Positions 39,660-50,465 are shown, counted from the first letter of the stretch. The stretch is DNA of 64,000 nt from Streptomyces thinghirensis (GCA_021502835.1 JAKFGP010000008.1:1-64000); one strand, 5' to 3'. Program-made: numbers and translations. The notes: generated by a model not told the origin, from the letters alone.

Positions 39660-40544
39660 ATGTCCATGTCACGCTCGAACCACCGCTCCCACTCCACACG
39701 CGTAGATCGGACACCCCACATGCTCGCGATACGCACCCGGCGCCGGAAAGCGGTGGCCCTCGCCACGGCCGCCGTCCTCGCCGCCCTCGCCGCCCCCTCG
39801 CTGTCCGCGACCCCGGCCACCGCGACGACCACGTCGGCACCGGCCACGGCATCGGACTACGACTCGACGTACTACAAGGACGCGATCGGGAAGACGGGCG
39901 AGAGCCTCAAGTCCTCCCCGCACACCATCATCAGCGACCAGACCAAGCTCTCCTACTCGGCGGTCTGGGACGCCCTGAAGGTCACCGACCAGGACCCGGC
40001 CGACAGCGGCAACGTCATCCTGCTCTACTCGGGCATCTCCCGCAGCAAGTCGCTGAACGGCGGGGACACCGGCGACTGGAACCGCGAGCACGTGTGGGCC
40101 AAGTCCCACGGCGACTTCGGCACCTCGACCGGGCCCGGCACGGACATCCACCACCTGCGTCCCGAGGATGTGCGGGTCAACGGCGTCCGGGGCAACAAGG
40201 ACTTCGACAACGGCGGCAGCGGCTTCACCGACAACGGCGGCAGCCTCACCGACTCCGACTCCTTCGAGCCCCGCGACGCCGTCAAGGGCGACGTGGCCCG
40301 CATGATCTTCTACATGGCGGTCCGCTACGAGGGCGGCGACGGCTGGGCCGACCTGGAGGTCAACGGCAGTGTGGACAACGGCAGCAGCCCGTACATCGGC
40401 AAGCTCGACGTGCTGAAGCAGTGGAACGACGAGGACCCGCCGGACGCCTTCGAGGAGCGGCGCAACCAGGTCATCCACGACTCCTACCAGCACAACCGCA
40501 ACCCGTTCATCGACCACCCGGAGTGGGTCGAGGCGATCTGGTAG
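39660..40544 (+). CDS. Secreted endonuclease I family nuclease, intact
   Basis: One uninterrupted frame. ATG at 39660, or more likely 39720 (MLAIRTRRRKAVALATAAVL then AALAAPSLSATPATA), giving a signal peptide. The mature enzyme has YKDAIGKTGESLKSSPHTII, then the EndA/BsnA-like active site: WNREHVWAKSHGDFGTSTGP, GTDIHHLRPEDVRVNG and GNKDFDNGGS. SFEPRDAVKGDVARMIFYMA follows, and the end reads NPFIDHPEWVEAIW. The REHVW/DIHHLRP residues are the metal and catalytic ligands of the family. 294 residues. A non-specific extracellular DNase/RNase used for nutrient nucleotides is the usual role. Convergent with the TPP-enzyme gene, 12 bases between stops. Confidence 0.94.
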   Translation: MSMSRSNHRSHSTRVDRTPHMLAIRTRRRKAVALATAAVLAALAAPSLSATPATATTTSAPATASDYDSTYYKDAIGKTGESLKSSPHTIISDQTKLSYSAVWDALKVTDQDPADSGNVILLYSGISRSKSLNGGDTGDWNREHVWAKSHGDFGTSTGPGTDIHHLRPEDVRVNGVRGNKDFDNGGSGFTDNGGSLTDSDSFEPRDAVKGDVARMIFYMAVRYEGGDGWADLEVNGSVDNGSSPYIGKLDVLKQWNDEDPPDAFEERRNQVIHDSYQHNRNPFIDHPEWVEAIW

Positions 40545-40556
40545 GCCCGGCCGTCC

Positions 40557-42237
40557 TCAGTCCAGGTGCGTCGGCGCGAACATCCGCAGTACGGCGGGGA
40601 GGACGACCACCGAGGGCCCCGGGTGCGGCCAGGGCCTTCGCGAGGTCGGCCTCCAGCGCCTCGGGCGACGTACGCACGCCCGGGACGCCGAACGACCCGG
40701 CGAGGGCCACGTAGTCGGGGCGGGTCAGTTCCGTCGCCGTCGGCTGTCCGAAGGCGTCGGTCATGTACTCGCGCAGGATGCCGTAGCCGCCGTCGTCGAC
40801 GATCAGCCAGGTGACGTTCAGGTCGTACTGGCGGGCGGTGGCGAGTTCGGCGATGGAGTACAGGGCGCCACCGTCGCCGGACACCGCCAGCACCGGGTGG
40901 GTCGGGTCGGCCGCCGCTGCTCCGAGGGCCGCCGGGAAGCCGTAGCGAGGCCGCCCGCGCCCTGGGCGGAGTGCATGGTGTTGGGGGCCTTGGCGTCGAA
41001 GGCCGACCACGCCCAGTAGGCCAGGATGGTCATGTCCCAGAAGGACGGCGCGCCGGCCGGGAGGCCCGGCGGACGGCCGCCAGTACATCCTGCTCCAGGG
41101 TGAGTTCCTGGGACGCGATGCGCTCGTGGACCTTGTCCAGCACGGCCTGCACGCGTTCCGGGGCGGCGGGGTCGGTGCGTTCGTCCACCGTCTCCAGCAG
41201 GGCCTGGACGGCGAGGCGGGCGTCGGCGTGGATACCGAGCGCCGGGTGGTTGGATTCGAGTTTGCCGAGGTCGGCCTCGATCTGGACGACTCGGCCGCGC
41301 GGCTTGAACGTGTGGTAGTTCGAGGAGAGTTCGCCGAGGCCGGAGCCGACGACCAGGAGTACGTCGGCGTCCTCCAGGAAGTCCGTCGTGTGACGGTCCT
41401 CCAGCCAGGACCGGAGGGACAGGGGTGCGTCCACGGGAACGCGCCCTTGCCGCCGAAGGTCGTGACGACCGGGGCCTGGAGCCGCTCCGCCAGTTGCCGC
41501 AGCTTCTTCGACGCGTCCGCCCGGACGACGCCCCCGCCCGCGATGATCGCGGGGCGCTCGGCGCGGGAGAGCAGGTCGGCCGCGAGCGCCGTCAGTTCGG
41601 GGCGCGGGGGCAGTTCCTCGGGGAAGGTGTCACCGCCGGTCACGACCGGGATCGGAGTCTCGGCCAGGAGGACGTCCTGGGGGATCTCCACCCAGACCGG
41701 TCCGTGCGGGGCGGTCAGCGCCGACGTCCACGCCTCGGCGATCGCGGACGGGATCTGGGACTGGGTGCGGACCGTGTGGACGGACTTCACCACGCCCCGG
41801 AACGACGCCGCCTGGTCGGGGAGTTCGTGCAGGTAGCCGTGGCGGCCGCCGCCCAGGCCCGCCGTCGGGACCTGGCTGCTGATCGCCAGCACGGGGCGGA
41901 GGCCGCCCGTGCCTCCTGGAGCGCGGCCAGGGAGGTGAGGGCTCCCGGGCCGGTGGACAGCAGCAGCGGGGCCGCCTCGCCCGTGATCCGGCCGTACGCG
42001 TCCGCCGCGAAACCGGCGTTGTTCTCCACCCGCAGGCCGATGTAGCGCAGGTCCGAGCGGCGCAGCGCGTCGAACATGCCGAGGGCGTGCTGGCCTGGCA
42101 GGCCGAAGACCGTGGTCGCGCCGAGCCCGGCCAGGGTCTCCACGACCAGGTCTCCGCCGTTGCGGCCGGGGAGGGTTGAGCGCGGCCTCCGTCTGTGCGG
42201 CGGTCGGACGGAGCACCAGGTCGTGGTCGTGGGTCAC
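40557..42237 (-). CDS. TPP-dependent enzyme of the acetolactate synthase/AruI type (frameshifted)
   Basis: GTG at 42237, overlapping the ureohydrolase stop, gives [20 protein letters not shown]. The PYR domain reads METLAGLGATTVFGLPGQHA, LRVENNAGFAADAYGRITGE with the cofactor-activating glutamate, and VLAISSQVPTAGLGGGRHGY. The central domain has PVWVEIPQDVLLAETPIPVV and ERLQAPVVTTFGGKGAFPW. The TPP-binding domain reads GALYSIAELATARQYDLNVT preceded by VSGDG, and then DDGGYGILREYMTDAFGQ. It ends LRMFAPTHLD after a break. About 560 residues. No acetolactate synthase small subunit lies nearby. Coupling to a ureohydrolase suggests a 2-ketoarginine decarboxylase-like (AruI) activity; that is inference. 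Confidence 0.9.
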
Positions 42238-43214
42238 TTGGTCTCGGTCTCCTGGTCCGTCGCGCGCGCCTGGGCGATCTGGCGGCTCATGATCGTGGTC
42301 AGTTCGTACGCGGTGGGGACGCCGCGACCGAGGTGATCTCCGCGTGGTCGTACGCGGGGGCCACCTCGACGACGTCGGCCGACACCAGGTTGCAGGATGC
42401 CAGGCCGCGCAGGATCTCCAGCAGTTCGCGGGAGGTCATGCCGCCGGCCTCGGGGGTGCCGGTGCCGGGGGCGTGGGCGGGGTCCAGGCAGTCGATGTCG
42501 ATGGAGATGTAGAGGGGACGGTCGCCGATGCGCTGGCGGAGCTGGTCGGCGACCTCGTCGGCGCCGCGTCGGTAGACATCGGCGGAGGTGACGATGCCGA
42601 AGCCCATCTTCTCGTCGTCGGTGAGGTCCTGCTTGCCGTACAGGGCGCGCGGTGCCGACGTGGGAGAGGGCGGAGGTGTCGAGGATGCCCTCCTCGACGG
42701 CGCGGCGGAACGGGTGCCGTGCGTGTACTCGGCGCCGAAGTAGGTGTCCCAGGTGTCGAGGTGGGCGTCGAAGTGGAGCAGGGCGACCGGGCCGTGCTTC
42801 TTGGCGACCGAGCGGAGCAGCGGGAGGGCGATGGTGTGGTCGCCGCCCAGGGTCATCAGCCGGGCGCCGGTGCCGAGGAGGTCGTCGGCGGCGGCCTCGA
42901 CGGTCTCGACGGCCTCGTTGATGTTGAAGGGGTTGACCGCTATGTCGCCGCCGTCCGCGACCTGGGCGAGGGCGAAGGGGGAGGCGTCCTGGGCCGGGTT
43001 AGGCGCAGCAGGCGGGGAGGCCTCGCGGATGGCGTTGCCGCCGAAGCGGGCTCCCGGCCGGTAGGAGACGCCCGAGTCGAACGGCACGCCGACCACGGCG
43101 ACGTCGGTGGTCCCGACCTCGTCGAGGCGGGGCAGCCGGGCGAAGGTCGCGGGACGCGCGGCACGCGGGACGGGGAGGAGTCGACGGGGCCGCGGGCGTC
43201 TCGTTGCTGCTCAT
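42234..43214 (-). CDS. Ureohydrolase: agmatinase or guanidinobutyrase (frameshifted)
   Basis: Arginase-superfamily dimanganese enzyme that splits urea from a guanidino compound. The ATG at 43214 gives [10 protein letters not shown]. Core segments are [40 protein letters not shown] and [20 protein letters not shown] (metal ligand His). Then come [20 protein letters not shown] (DAHLD ligands) and [20 protein letters not shown] then [20 protein letters not shown] (DIDCLDP ligands), all conserved. Frame pieces change near 43170, 43010, 42720, 42650 and 42325. About 325 residues. The sequence alone cannot separate agmatinase from 4-guanidinobutyrase. Its neighbours (TPP enzyme downstream, SSS transporter upstream) favour a catabolic guanidino substrate. 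Confidence 0.92.
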
Positions 43215-43249
43215 GTACTGCCTTCCTTCTTACGCTCGTCGCGTATGTA

Positions 43250-44736
43250 CTACTGCGGTCCGACTCTACTGGTGAGCCCGGACCGCCGGTTCGGACCGGG
43301 GTTCGGAGCCCGTCCGGCGAGGCGTTCGCGCCAGGCGGTGAGGGTCGCCTCGTCGGTGGGGCGGGTCGCCAGGGAGACGGCGACGTAGACGGCGAGGAGG
43401 CGAGCAGGCCGTAGTAGACGGGCTCGTTGGCGAGGATGCCGTAGGCGGCCATCAGGCCGACGACCGCGAGTCCGCCGACGGCTACGGCGGCGAGGGCGCT
43501 CGTGCGGTGCCGCGCTTCCACAGCAGCCCGCCGAGGATGGGGACGAGGAGGCCGCCGACGAGGAGGTTGTAGGCGACGGTGAGGGCCTCGACGACGTCGT
43601 TGAGGGCGATGGCGATGAGGATCACCGCGACGCCCATGGCGAGGATGAAGGCGCGGTTGCCCTTCACCTCGTCGTGCACCTCGTCGGGCTCGCCGTCTCG
43701 CGGATCACGCCGCGCAGCCGGGACCAGATGTCGTTGTTGGCGACGGTGGCGCAGGCGATGAGGGCGCCGGAGGACGTGGACATCACGGCGGCCAGGGCGG
43801 CGGCCAGCACGAGTCCGCGGACACCCATGGGCAGTTCGTCCTTGACGATGGTGGCGAAGGCGTCGTCGGGACTGCCCAGCTTGGGGTAGAGCACCTTGGC
43901 GGCGGTGCCGATGACGGCGCCGGCGACGGCGTAGACGAGGCAGTAGGTGCCGGCGATGGTGCCGCCCCACTTGGCGGTGCGGTCGCTGCCCGCGGTGAAG
44001 ACGCGCTGCCAGATGTCCTGCCCGATGAGCATGCCGAAGGTGTAGATCAGCACGTAGGTGAAGATGGTCTCGCCGCCGACGCCCAGCGGGTCGAAGTACG
44101 AGGTCGGCAGCTGGGCCTTCATCTCGCTGAAGCCGCCCGCCTTGACCACCGCGATGGGCAGCAGCAGGAGCAGTACGCCGATGGTCTTCACCACGAACTG
44201 CACCATGTCGGTGAGCGTGATGGACCACATGCCGCCGAGCGTGGAGTAGGCGACGACGATCGAGCCGCCGAGGATGATCGCGAGGGTGCGGTTCACGTCG
44301 AAGAGGACGTCGAAGATCGTGGCGTAGGCGATGGTGGAGGTGACGGCCAGCATCAGGGTGTACGCCCACATGACGACGCCGGGAGATGACGCCGGCCCCT
44401 GCCGCCGTAGCGGAGGTCGAGCATCTCGGAGACGGTGTAGACCTTCAGGCGGGCGATGCGCGCGGAGAAGAAGACGGAGAGGGCGAGCAGGCTGAGGCCG
44501 ATGGTGACGACCATCCAGGCGCCGGACAGTCCGTACTGGTAGCCAAGGCCGACGCCGCCGATGGTGGACGCGCCGCCGAGGACGATCGCCGCCATGGTGC
44601 CGGAGTACATCGCGGGGCCGAGACGGCGTCCGGCGACGAGGAACTCGCTTTTGGACTTGGCGCGGCGCATGCCCCACCAGCCCATGGCCAGCATCCCGGC
44701 GAGATAGACGACGATCACTACGTAGTCGACGGCCAT
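43250..44736 (-). CDS. Sodium:solute symporter (SSS family, frameshifted)
   Basis: Inner-membrane sodium-coupled importer of about 495 residues and 13 helices. The ATG at 44736 follows a clear aaggaggc and gives MAVDYVVIVVYLAGMLAMGW then WGMRRAKSKSEFLVAGRRLG, typical of the family. Further segments are MAAIVLGGASTIGGVGLGYQ, VVMWAYTLMLAVTSTIAYAT, IVVAYSTLGGMWSITLTDMV, YTFGMLIGQDIWQRVFTAGS and LVLAAALAAVMSTSSGALIA (helix with Na+ ligand serines). Later come NDVVEALTVAYNLLVGGLLV and PILGGLLWKRGTA. The C-terminal stop at 43250 is inferred after breaks near 43510 and 43400. First gene of the operon with the ureohydrolase and TPP enzyme; divergent from PucR. Confidence 0.9.
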
Positions 44737-44902
44737 GGGGGGCCTCCTTCGCCTGTGTCGGTGGCGTGTCGTGCGGTGGGAGTTGTCCGGGTGGCTGGTC
44801 GCGGGGGACATCCGCCCGTACCCGCGCCGCCGGTCGAGGTTGACACTAGGTGGCTGAAAAGCGACTGCGAAGTGTACGTTTCATCCATTCGGGATCGCTT
44901 CG

Positions 44903-46590
44903 ATGGAGGAAACGTCCACCATGCAGGAATCGGCCGTTCCGCCTACGCCTCCCGCGCCTCCCCACTTCCCGGTGTCCCTCGCGGCCCTGCTGTCCCGCGA
45001 GGACCTGGCCCTGCGGCAGCTCGCGGGGCCCCCGGCCACGGAGGTGACGGTCCACTGGGCGCACACCTCGGAGATGTCCGATCCCTTCCCGTACCTGCTG
45101 GGCGGCGAGCTGCTGCTGACGGCGGGCGTGCACATCCCGGAGGGGGCGGAGTCGGGGACGTACTTCGACGACTACGTCTCGCGGATCGTGGCGGCCGGCG
45201 GCGCCGCGCTCGGCTTCGGGGTGGCGCCGGTGCACGACACCGTGCCCAGGGCGCTGGTCGCGGCCTGTGGGGGCGTACTGGGCTGCCGCTGGTGGAGGTG
45301 CCGCCGAGGACGACGTTCTCGGGTGTGGCCCGCGCGGTGTGGCAGCTGATGGCGCGGGCCCGGCTTGCCGAGCTGCGCCGGTCTCCGAGGCCCAGCAGGG
45401 TCTGGCGGCCGCGGCCTCCCGTCGGATCCGGTGCCGTCGGCACCGCGCCGGCTGGCGACCCGGCTGGACGGGCGGGGCGGTGCTGTACGGGCCGGAGGGC
45501 GCGGAGATCGCGGCGGCGGGGCGGGAGCCCGGGGTGAGGTGCGGCGGGCGCTGGCGGAGCTGGCCCGGTTCGTCACCGGCCACGCCTCCAGCACCGCCAC
45601 GGACACGGTCGCGGGCACCCGTCTCGCCGCGCTACGCCCTCGGCACCGGTCAGGGCTTCGTCCTCGGGGTGGCGGCCCCGCACCGGGAGTCCGGGGACCA
45701 CACCATCGCCTCGGTCGCCGCAGTCCTGCTCTCCCTCCTCACCGGCGAGCACCAGAGCGGCACGGGCGCGGCCCGCTCCTCGGCCCTCGTACGGCTGCTG
45801 CTGGGCGCCCGCCCTGAGGAGGTCGCGCCGCTGCTGGGCGGAGGGGGCGGCGAGGGCGTCACCCACTGGCGCGTCGTGCACGCCCGCCCCGCCACCGGGG
45901 CCCCCGACCCGGTCTCCGCCTCCGCGCTGGGCACGGCCCCTCGGCTCCCCACTGGTCGACACGGACGGGGACGTCGTACGGGTGCTCGTACCGGCCGCCC
46001 GGCACGCCGACGCGGAGGGAGGCCCCGGGGCCGACGCGGGCTCCGCGCCCCACGACCGACCCGGGGGGCCGGGACGGGCGCCGGCCCCGCACCCGCACCC
46101 CACCCGGGAACCGGAACCCGCGCCGACCCCGCACCCGCACCCGACCCGGGAACCGGGTCCGGAGGGTCGGTGGCCGTCGCCGGTCCGGCCGCTCAGCCCG
46201 GATGGACCCTCGGCGTCAGCGCCCCCGTCGCCCCCGCCGAGTGGCCGGCCGCCGATGCCCAGGCGGCCCGCGCGCTGGCCCGGGCCGGGGCCACCCGGGT
46301 GCCGCTGGTCCGGCACGGCGCGCGGCCGGCGCTGGCCGACCTCGTGCCGGACGGCGAGGCCGAGGCGCACGCGCGTGCGCTGCTCGCGCCGGTCGCGTCG
46401 GTTCCGGCGCTCACCGAGACGCTGCGCGCCTGGCTCTCCCTGCACGGCAGTTGGGACCGCACCGCCGTCGCCCCTGTCCGTGCACCGCAACACCGTCCGG
46501 CAGCGCATCGCAGGCTGCGCGGCCCTGCTGGACGCCGACCTCGACGACCCGGACGTGCGGATGGAGTTGTGGTTCGCGCTGTGGAGGTGA
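44903..46590 (+). CDS. PucR-family transcriptional regulator (frameshifted)
   Basis: The ATG at 44903 (alternatively 44921) gives MEETSTMQESAVPPTPPAPP. The PucR N-terminal domain reads SLAALLSREDLALRQLAGPP, VTVHWAHTSEMSDPFPYLLG and GELLLTAGVHIPEGAESGTY, then YVSRIVAAGGAALGFGVAPV. The middle part includes QGFVLGVAAPHRESGDHTIA. A Pro/His-rich insertion with a 14-residue repeat lies at about 46085-46170. The C-terminal helix-turn-helix reads AWLSLHGSWDRTAVA and SVHRNTVRQRIAGCAALLDA, ending DPDVRMELWFALW. About 560 residues. PucR proteins regulate nitrogen-compound catabolism; the divergent SSS/ureohydrolase/TPP operon is the likely target. Confidence 0.9.
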
Positions 46591-46608
46591 CGCACGTCCC
46601 AGCGTGCG
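46591..46608 (+). terminator. Small hairpin after the PucR gene
   Basis: cgcacg and cgtgcg pair around tcccag, directly at the PucR stop and 45 bases before the phosphatase start. Weak, no T-tract. Confidence 0.35.
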
Positions 46609-46652
46609 ATATGCCCAAGACGCCGACTGTCGGCTGCCTCGCCAATGGAGCC

Positions 46653-47452
46653 ATGCCGATACCCGGGACACCCAGCCGCGCCGAACTCGCCGAACACCTC
46701 GTCAGAACCCGTATCGCGGGCGACGTCGCCACGCCCCGCGAGAACAACCTCTCCCACTACCGCAAGCTGGCGAACGGCGACCGCAACTTCTGGCTCGGCC
46801 TGGAGCTGGGCGACCGCTGGAGTGACGAGCAGGACGTGCTGGCGGTGATGGCGGAGCGGGTCGGCGTCAACGACGACCCGGAATACCGGTACGGCCAGGA
46901 CACCATCGACCCCGAGCTGACCGTGGCCGCGCTGGAGCGCATGGCGGGCCGACTGCGCAAGGCGGCCGACGGCGGGCAGCGCGTGCTGTTCGCGACCGGC
47001 CACCCCGGCGGTCTGCTCGACGTGCACCGCGCCACGGCCGACGCGCTGCGCACCGCCGGATGCGAGATCGTCCCGATCCCGGAGGGGGCTGACGACGGAG
47101 GAGGGGTACGTCCAGCAGTTCGCGGACGTGGCCGTGCTGGAGCACGGTGCCCTCGCTGCGGCACACCCATTCCGGTGAACCGATGAAGGCCATCCTGACC
47201 GGCCTGGAGCGCGCGGGCCGTCCGCTGCCCGACCTGGTCGTCGCCGACCACGGCTGGGCCGGATACGCCGCTCAGCACGGCGTCGACTCCCTCGGTTACG
47301 CCGACTGCAACGACCCGGCGCTCTTCCTCGCCGAGTCCGAGGGCACCCTCCAGGTCGCGGTGCCGCTGGACGACCACGTGGTCAGCCCGCGCTACTACGA
47401 CCCGCTGACGGCGTACCTGCTGACGGAGGCGGGACTCAAGGCCAGGGGTTGA
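46653..47452 (+). CDS. Putative phosphatase of unknown specificity (one frame break region)
   Basis: The ATG at 46653 gives MPIPGTPSRAELAEHLVRTR then IAGDVATPRENNLSHYRKLA, NGDRNFWLGLELGDRWSDEQ, DVLAVMAERVGVNDDPEYRY and GQDTIDPELTVAALERMAGR. Also RVLFATGHPGGLLDVHRATA and GCEIVPIPEG. After breaks near 47090 and 47150 it reads MKAILTGLERAGRPLPDLVV, ADHGWAGYAAQHGVDSLGYA and GTLQVAVPLDDHVVSPRYYD. It ends [11 protein letters not shown]. About 266 residues. Streptomyces homologues are labelled phosphatase; the histidine/aspartate-rich GHPGG and DHGWAG motifs fit a hydrolase, but the reaction is not known to me. Convergent with the CDF gene, 17-base overlap. Confidence 0.8.
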
Positions 47453-48419
47453 GCCCCTCCGAGCGGCGCTGCGCGAATCCGGGCGTCGGGTCCAGGTAGA
47501 CCCGGCGGACCATCGGGAACTCCTCGCGCAGCCGCTGCTCGGCCCGCTCGCACGCCCACTCAATCTGCGCCGCCGTCGCCATGTCCCGGAAGTCGACCTT
47601 GGCGGCGACCAGCGCCTCCCCGCGGCCCTGCACGAGGGTGGTCAGCTCCAGTACGGCCTCGATGTGTTCGACGGCCACGAGTTCCGCCGGATCCGGTCCC
47701 GCACGGTGCGGGGCAGCGGGCGGCCGATGAGGAACTCGGCGTTGGAGCGGCCCAGTACCCAGGCGACGTACAGCAGCAGGACACCGATGCAGAGCGAGGC
47801 GACGCCGTCCCAGACGCCGGAGCCGGTGAGTTGCCCGCCGAGCAGGCCGCCCGCGCCAGCAGCAGGCCGGCGAGGGCGGCGGAGTCCTCCATGACGACGG
47901 CCTTCACGGCGGTGTCGGGGGGTGCGGCGCAGATAGCGCCCGAAGGGCACCTTGTAGCGGCGGGCCTCGCCGTGCGCCTGTTTCAGGCCGGTGCGCAGGG
48001 AGTAGCCCTCCAGGAGGAAGGCGACGGCCAGCACGAGGTACGCCACCAGCGGGTCGCCGGGTTCCTCGCCGTGGGTGAGGGAGTGGACGCCGTCGTAGAG
48101 GGCGAAGACCGCGCCGCCGACGAAGGTGGCGACGGCGGCGAGCAGGGCCCAGATGTAGCGCTCGGGGCCGTGGCCGAGGGGTGGTCCTCGTCGGCGGGGC
48201 GGGTGCTGCGTTTGAGTGAGGTCAGCAGCAGTACCTCGGTGACGGTGTCGGCGACCGAGTGCGCGGCCTCCGACAGCATCGCGCTGGACCCGCTGAGCAC
48301 GCCGGCCACCGCCTTGGCGATGGCGATGCCCAGAGCTGGCGAGGGCGGCGACGATCACCGTGAAGGTGCTGTCGCCGCCGCCTGTCGTGTCCCGTGCTTC
48401 CCGTGCAGGTTCCGCCATG
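47436..48419 (-). CDS. Cation diffusion facilitator (zinc/divalent metal efflux, frameshifted)
   Basis: Inner-membrane proton-coupled metal exporter of about 325 residues. The ATG at 48419 gives [20 protein letters not shown] then VIVAALASS. After a break it reads [20 protein letters not shown] (the HSxxD metal site), [20 protein letters not shown] and [20 protein letters not shown]. Next are [32 protein letters not shown] and [15 protein letters not shown], followed by [20 protein letters not shown]. The cytoplasmic C-terminal domain reads [40 protein letters not shown] and [13 protein letters not shown]. It starts 4 bases after the stop of the thioesterase gene, so it is likely transcribed with it. 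Confidence 0.92.
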
Positions 48420-48423
48420 CCCC

Positions 48424-49296
48424 TCAGTGTTCCCGAGGGACGCGCACCACGCCTTCCTGGATGACCGAGATGGCGAGCCGCCCGTCCTCGGTGTAGATCC
48501 GGCCTGGCCGAGGCCGCGGCCGCCGGACGCGGACGGCGACTGCTGGTCGTACAGCAGCCACTCGTCGGCACGGAAGGGCCGGTGGAACCACATCGCGTGG
48601 TCCAGCGAGGCCCCCACGACGTCACCGACGGCCCGAGCCGCCGCGGCCGTGCGCGAGCAGGACCGAGTCGAGGAGGGTCATGTCGGAGACGTAGGTGGCG
48701 AGGACGACATGCAGGAGGGGGTCGTCCGAGAGCTTGCCGTTGGTGCGGAACCAGACCTGGGGAGTGCGGCTCGCGGGGCGTGCCGAAGTCGCCGAAGGGC
48801 GGGTCGTCGACGTAGCGGAGGTCGACGGCGGCGCGGGCCTCCACGAAGCGTTCGACGGTCTCGGCGGGCAGGTGCGGGTAGCTCCGCAGCCGTTCCTCGC
48901 CGGTGGGGGAGGGTCGCCGGGTCCGGTGCGGGCGGCATCGGGGCCTGGTGGTCGAGGCCCTCCTCGTACGTCTGGAAGGACGCCGACAGACCGAAGATCG
49001 GCTTGCCGTGCTGGACGGCGACCACGCGGCGGGTGGTGAAGGAGCGGCCGTCGCGCAGGCGGTCGACGTTGTAGACGATGGGGGCGCCCGGGTCGCCGGG
49101 GCGCAGGAAGTACGCGTGCAGGGAGTGCGCGTGCCGGTCCTCGGGGACCGTGCGGCCGGCGGCGACCAGCGCCTGGGCGGCCACCCGCCCGCCGAAGACC
49201 CGGGGACGACGGCGGAGCGCGAGTGGCCGCCGAGATGTCCTCCTCGATCCGCTCGAGGTCGAGCAGATCGAGGAGGGACTGGAGTGCTTCGCTCAT
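48424..49296 (-). CDS. Acyl-CoA thioesterase II (TesB-like, frameshifted)
   Basis: Double hot-dog thioesterase releasing free acids from acyl-CoA. The ATG at 49296 gives [20 protein letters not shown], and after a break [20 protein letters not shown] then [40 protein letters not shown] and [20 protein letters not shown]. Next is [20 protein letters not shown]. The second hot dog reads [40 protein letters not shown] and [20 protein letters not shown] then [18 protein letters not shown]. The catalytic D/T/Q residues lie in LDHAMWF, SDMTLLD and QQSPSA. About 290 residues. It starts 10 bases after the acyl-CoA dehydrogenase stop. Confidence 0.93.
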
Positions 49297-49306
49297 GCCC
49301 CGGGGG

Positions 49307-50465
49307 TCACAGGCCCATGTTCTTCGCGATGATCATCTTCATGACCTCGCTGGTGCCGCCGTAGATGCGGTTGACGCGGTTGTCCGCGTACAGGCGGGCG
49401 ATCGGGTACTCGTTCATGTAGCCGTAGCCGCCGTGCAGCTGGAGGCGGCGGTCGATGACGCGGTGCGCGACCTCGGTGCAGAACAGCTTGGCGCTGGCGG
49501 CCTCGGCGGGGGTGAGTTCACCGGCGTCCAGGGCCTCGGTCGCGCGGTCGGCGACGGCCTCGGCGGCGTCCACCTCGGCCTGGCAGGCGGCCAGCTCGAA
49601 CTTGGTGTTCTGGAAGTGGGCGACCGGCTTGCCGAAGACGGTGCGGTCCTGCACGTACTGCTTGGCGAAGCGGACGGCGGCGGCGGCCTGCGCGTAGGCG
49701 CCGAAGGCGATGCCCCAGCGCTCGGAGGCCAGGTTGTGGCCGAGGTAGGAGAAGCCCTTGTTCTCCTCGCCGAGGAGGTCCTCGACGGGCACCTTGACGT
49801 CGACGAAGGCCAGCTCGGCGGTGTCGGAGGTGCGCAGGCCCAGCTTGTCCAGCTTGCGGCCGACCGAGTAGCCCTCGGACTTGGTGTCCACGGCGAACAG
49901 GGAGATGCCGTGGCGGCGGTCCTCGGCCGTGGGCGCGGCGGTGCGGGCGCAGACGATCACCTTGTCGGCGTGCACGCCGCCGGTGATGAAGGTCTTGGCG
50001 CCGTTCAGGACGTAGTGGGTGCCGTCCGCGGAGAGCTTGGCGGTGGACTTCATGCCCGCGAGGCGGAAACGGTGCGCCGGCTCCGTCATCGCGATGGCCC
50101 ACATCTCCTCGCCGCTGACGAACTTCGGCAGGTAGCGCTTCTTCTGCTCGTCGGTGGCCAGCATCTTGATGTACGGCAGGGCGAGCAGCACGTGCACGCC
50201 GGAGCCGCCGAACTGGACGCCCGCGCGGGCGGTCTCTCGTAGAGGACCGCCTCGAACTTGTGGCTGTCCATGCCGGCGCCGCCGAACCCTCGGGCACGTT
50301 GATGCCGAAGATGCCCAGCTCACCAAGCTTGTAGTAGAAGTCGCGCGGCGCCTGGCCCGCCGCGTGAACCACTCGTCGTAGACGGGGACGACCTCGGCCT
50401 CGATGAAGGCGCGGATGGTCTCCCGGAACGCCCTCGTGGTCCTCGTTGAACACCGTACGGCGCAC
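49307..50465 (-). CDS. Acyl-CoA dehydrogenase (frameshifted at 5' end)
   Basis: FAD-dependent alpha,beta-dehydrogenase of acyl-CoA esters, about 385 residues. GTG at 50465 gives VRRTVFNEDHEG, then in the next frame FRETIRAFIEAEVVPVYDEW. Core segments are QFGGSGVHVLLALPYIKMLA, EEMWAIAMTEPAHRFRLAGM, GTHYVLNGAKTFITGGVHAD, LRTSDTAELAFVDVKVPVED and LLGEENKGFSYLGHNLASER. The C-terminus reads RRLQLHGGYGYMNEYPIARL then YADNRVNRIYGGTSEVMKMI, whose YGGTSE supplies the catalytic glutamate. It heads an operon with the thioesterase and CDF genes, with a palindrome 24 bases upstream. Confidence 0.94.

Noticed and set aside
38198..40714. 838-codon plus-strand open frame joining the glycosyltransferase and nuclease region
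   Set aside because: After the glycosyltransferase C-terminus it passes a terminator hairpin and reads the nuclease gene out of frame.
40557..43214. Clavulanate-like TPP enzyme plus amidinohydrolase cluster
   Set aside because: No beta-lactam synthetase, clavaminate synthase or related genes are present; a catabolic reading with transporter and PucR fits better.
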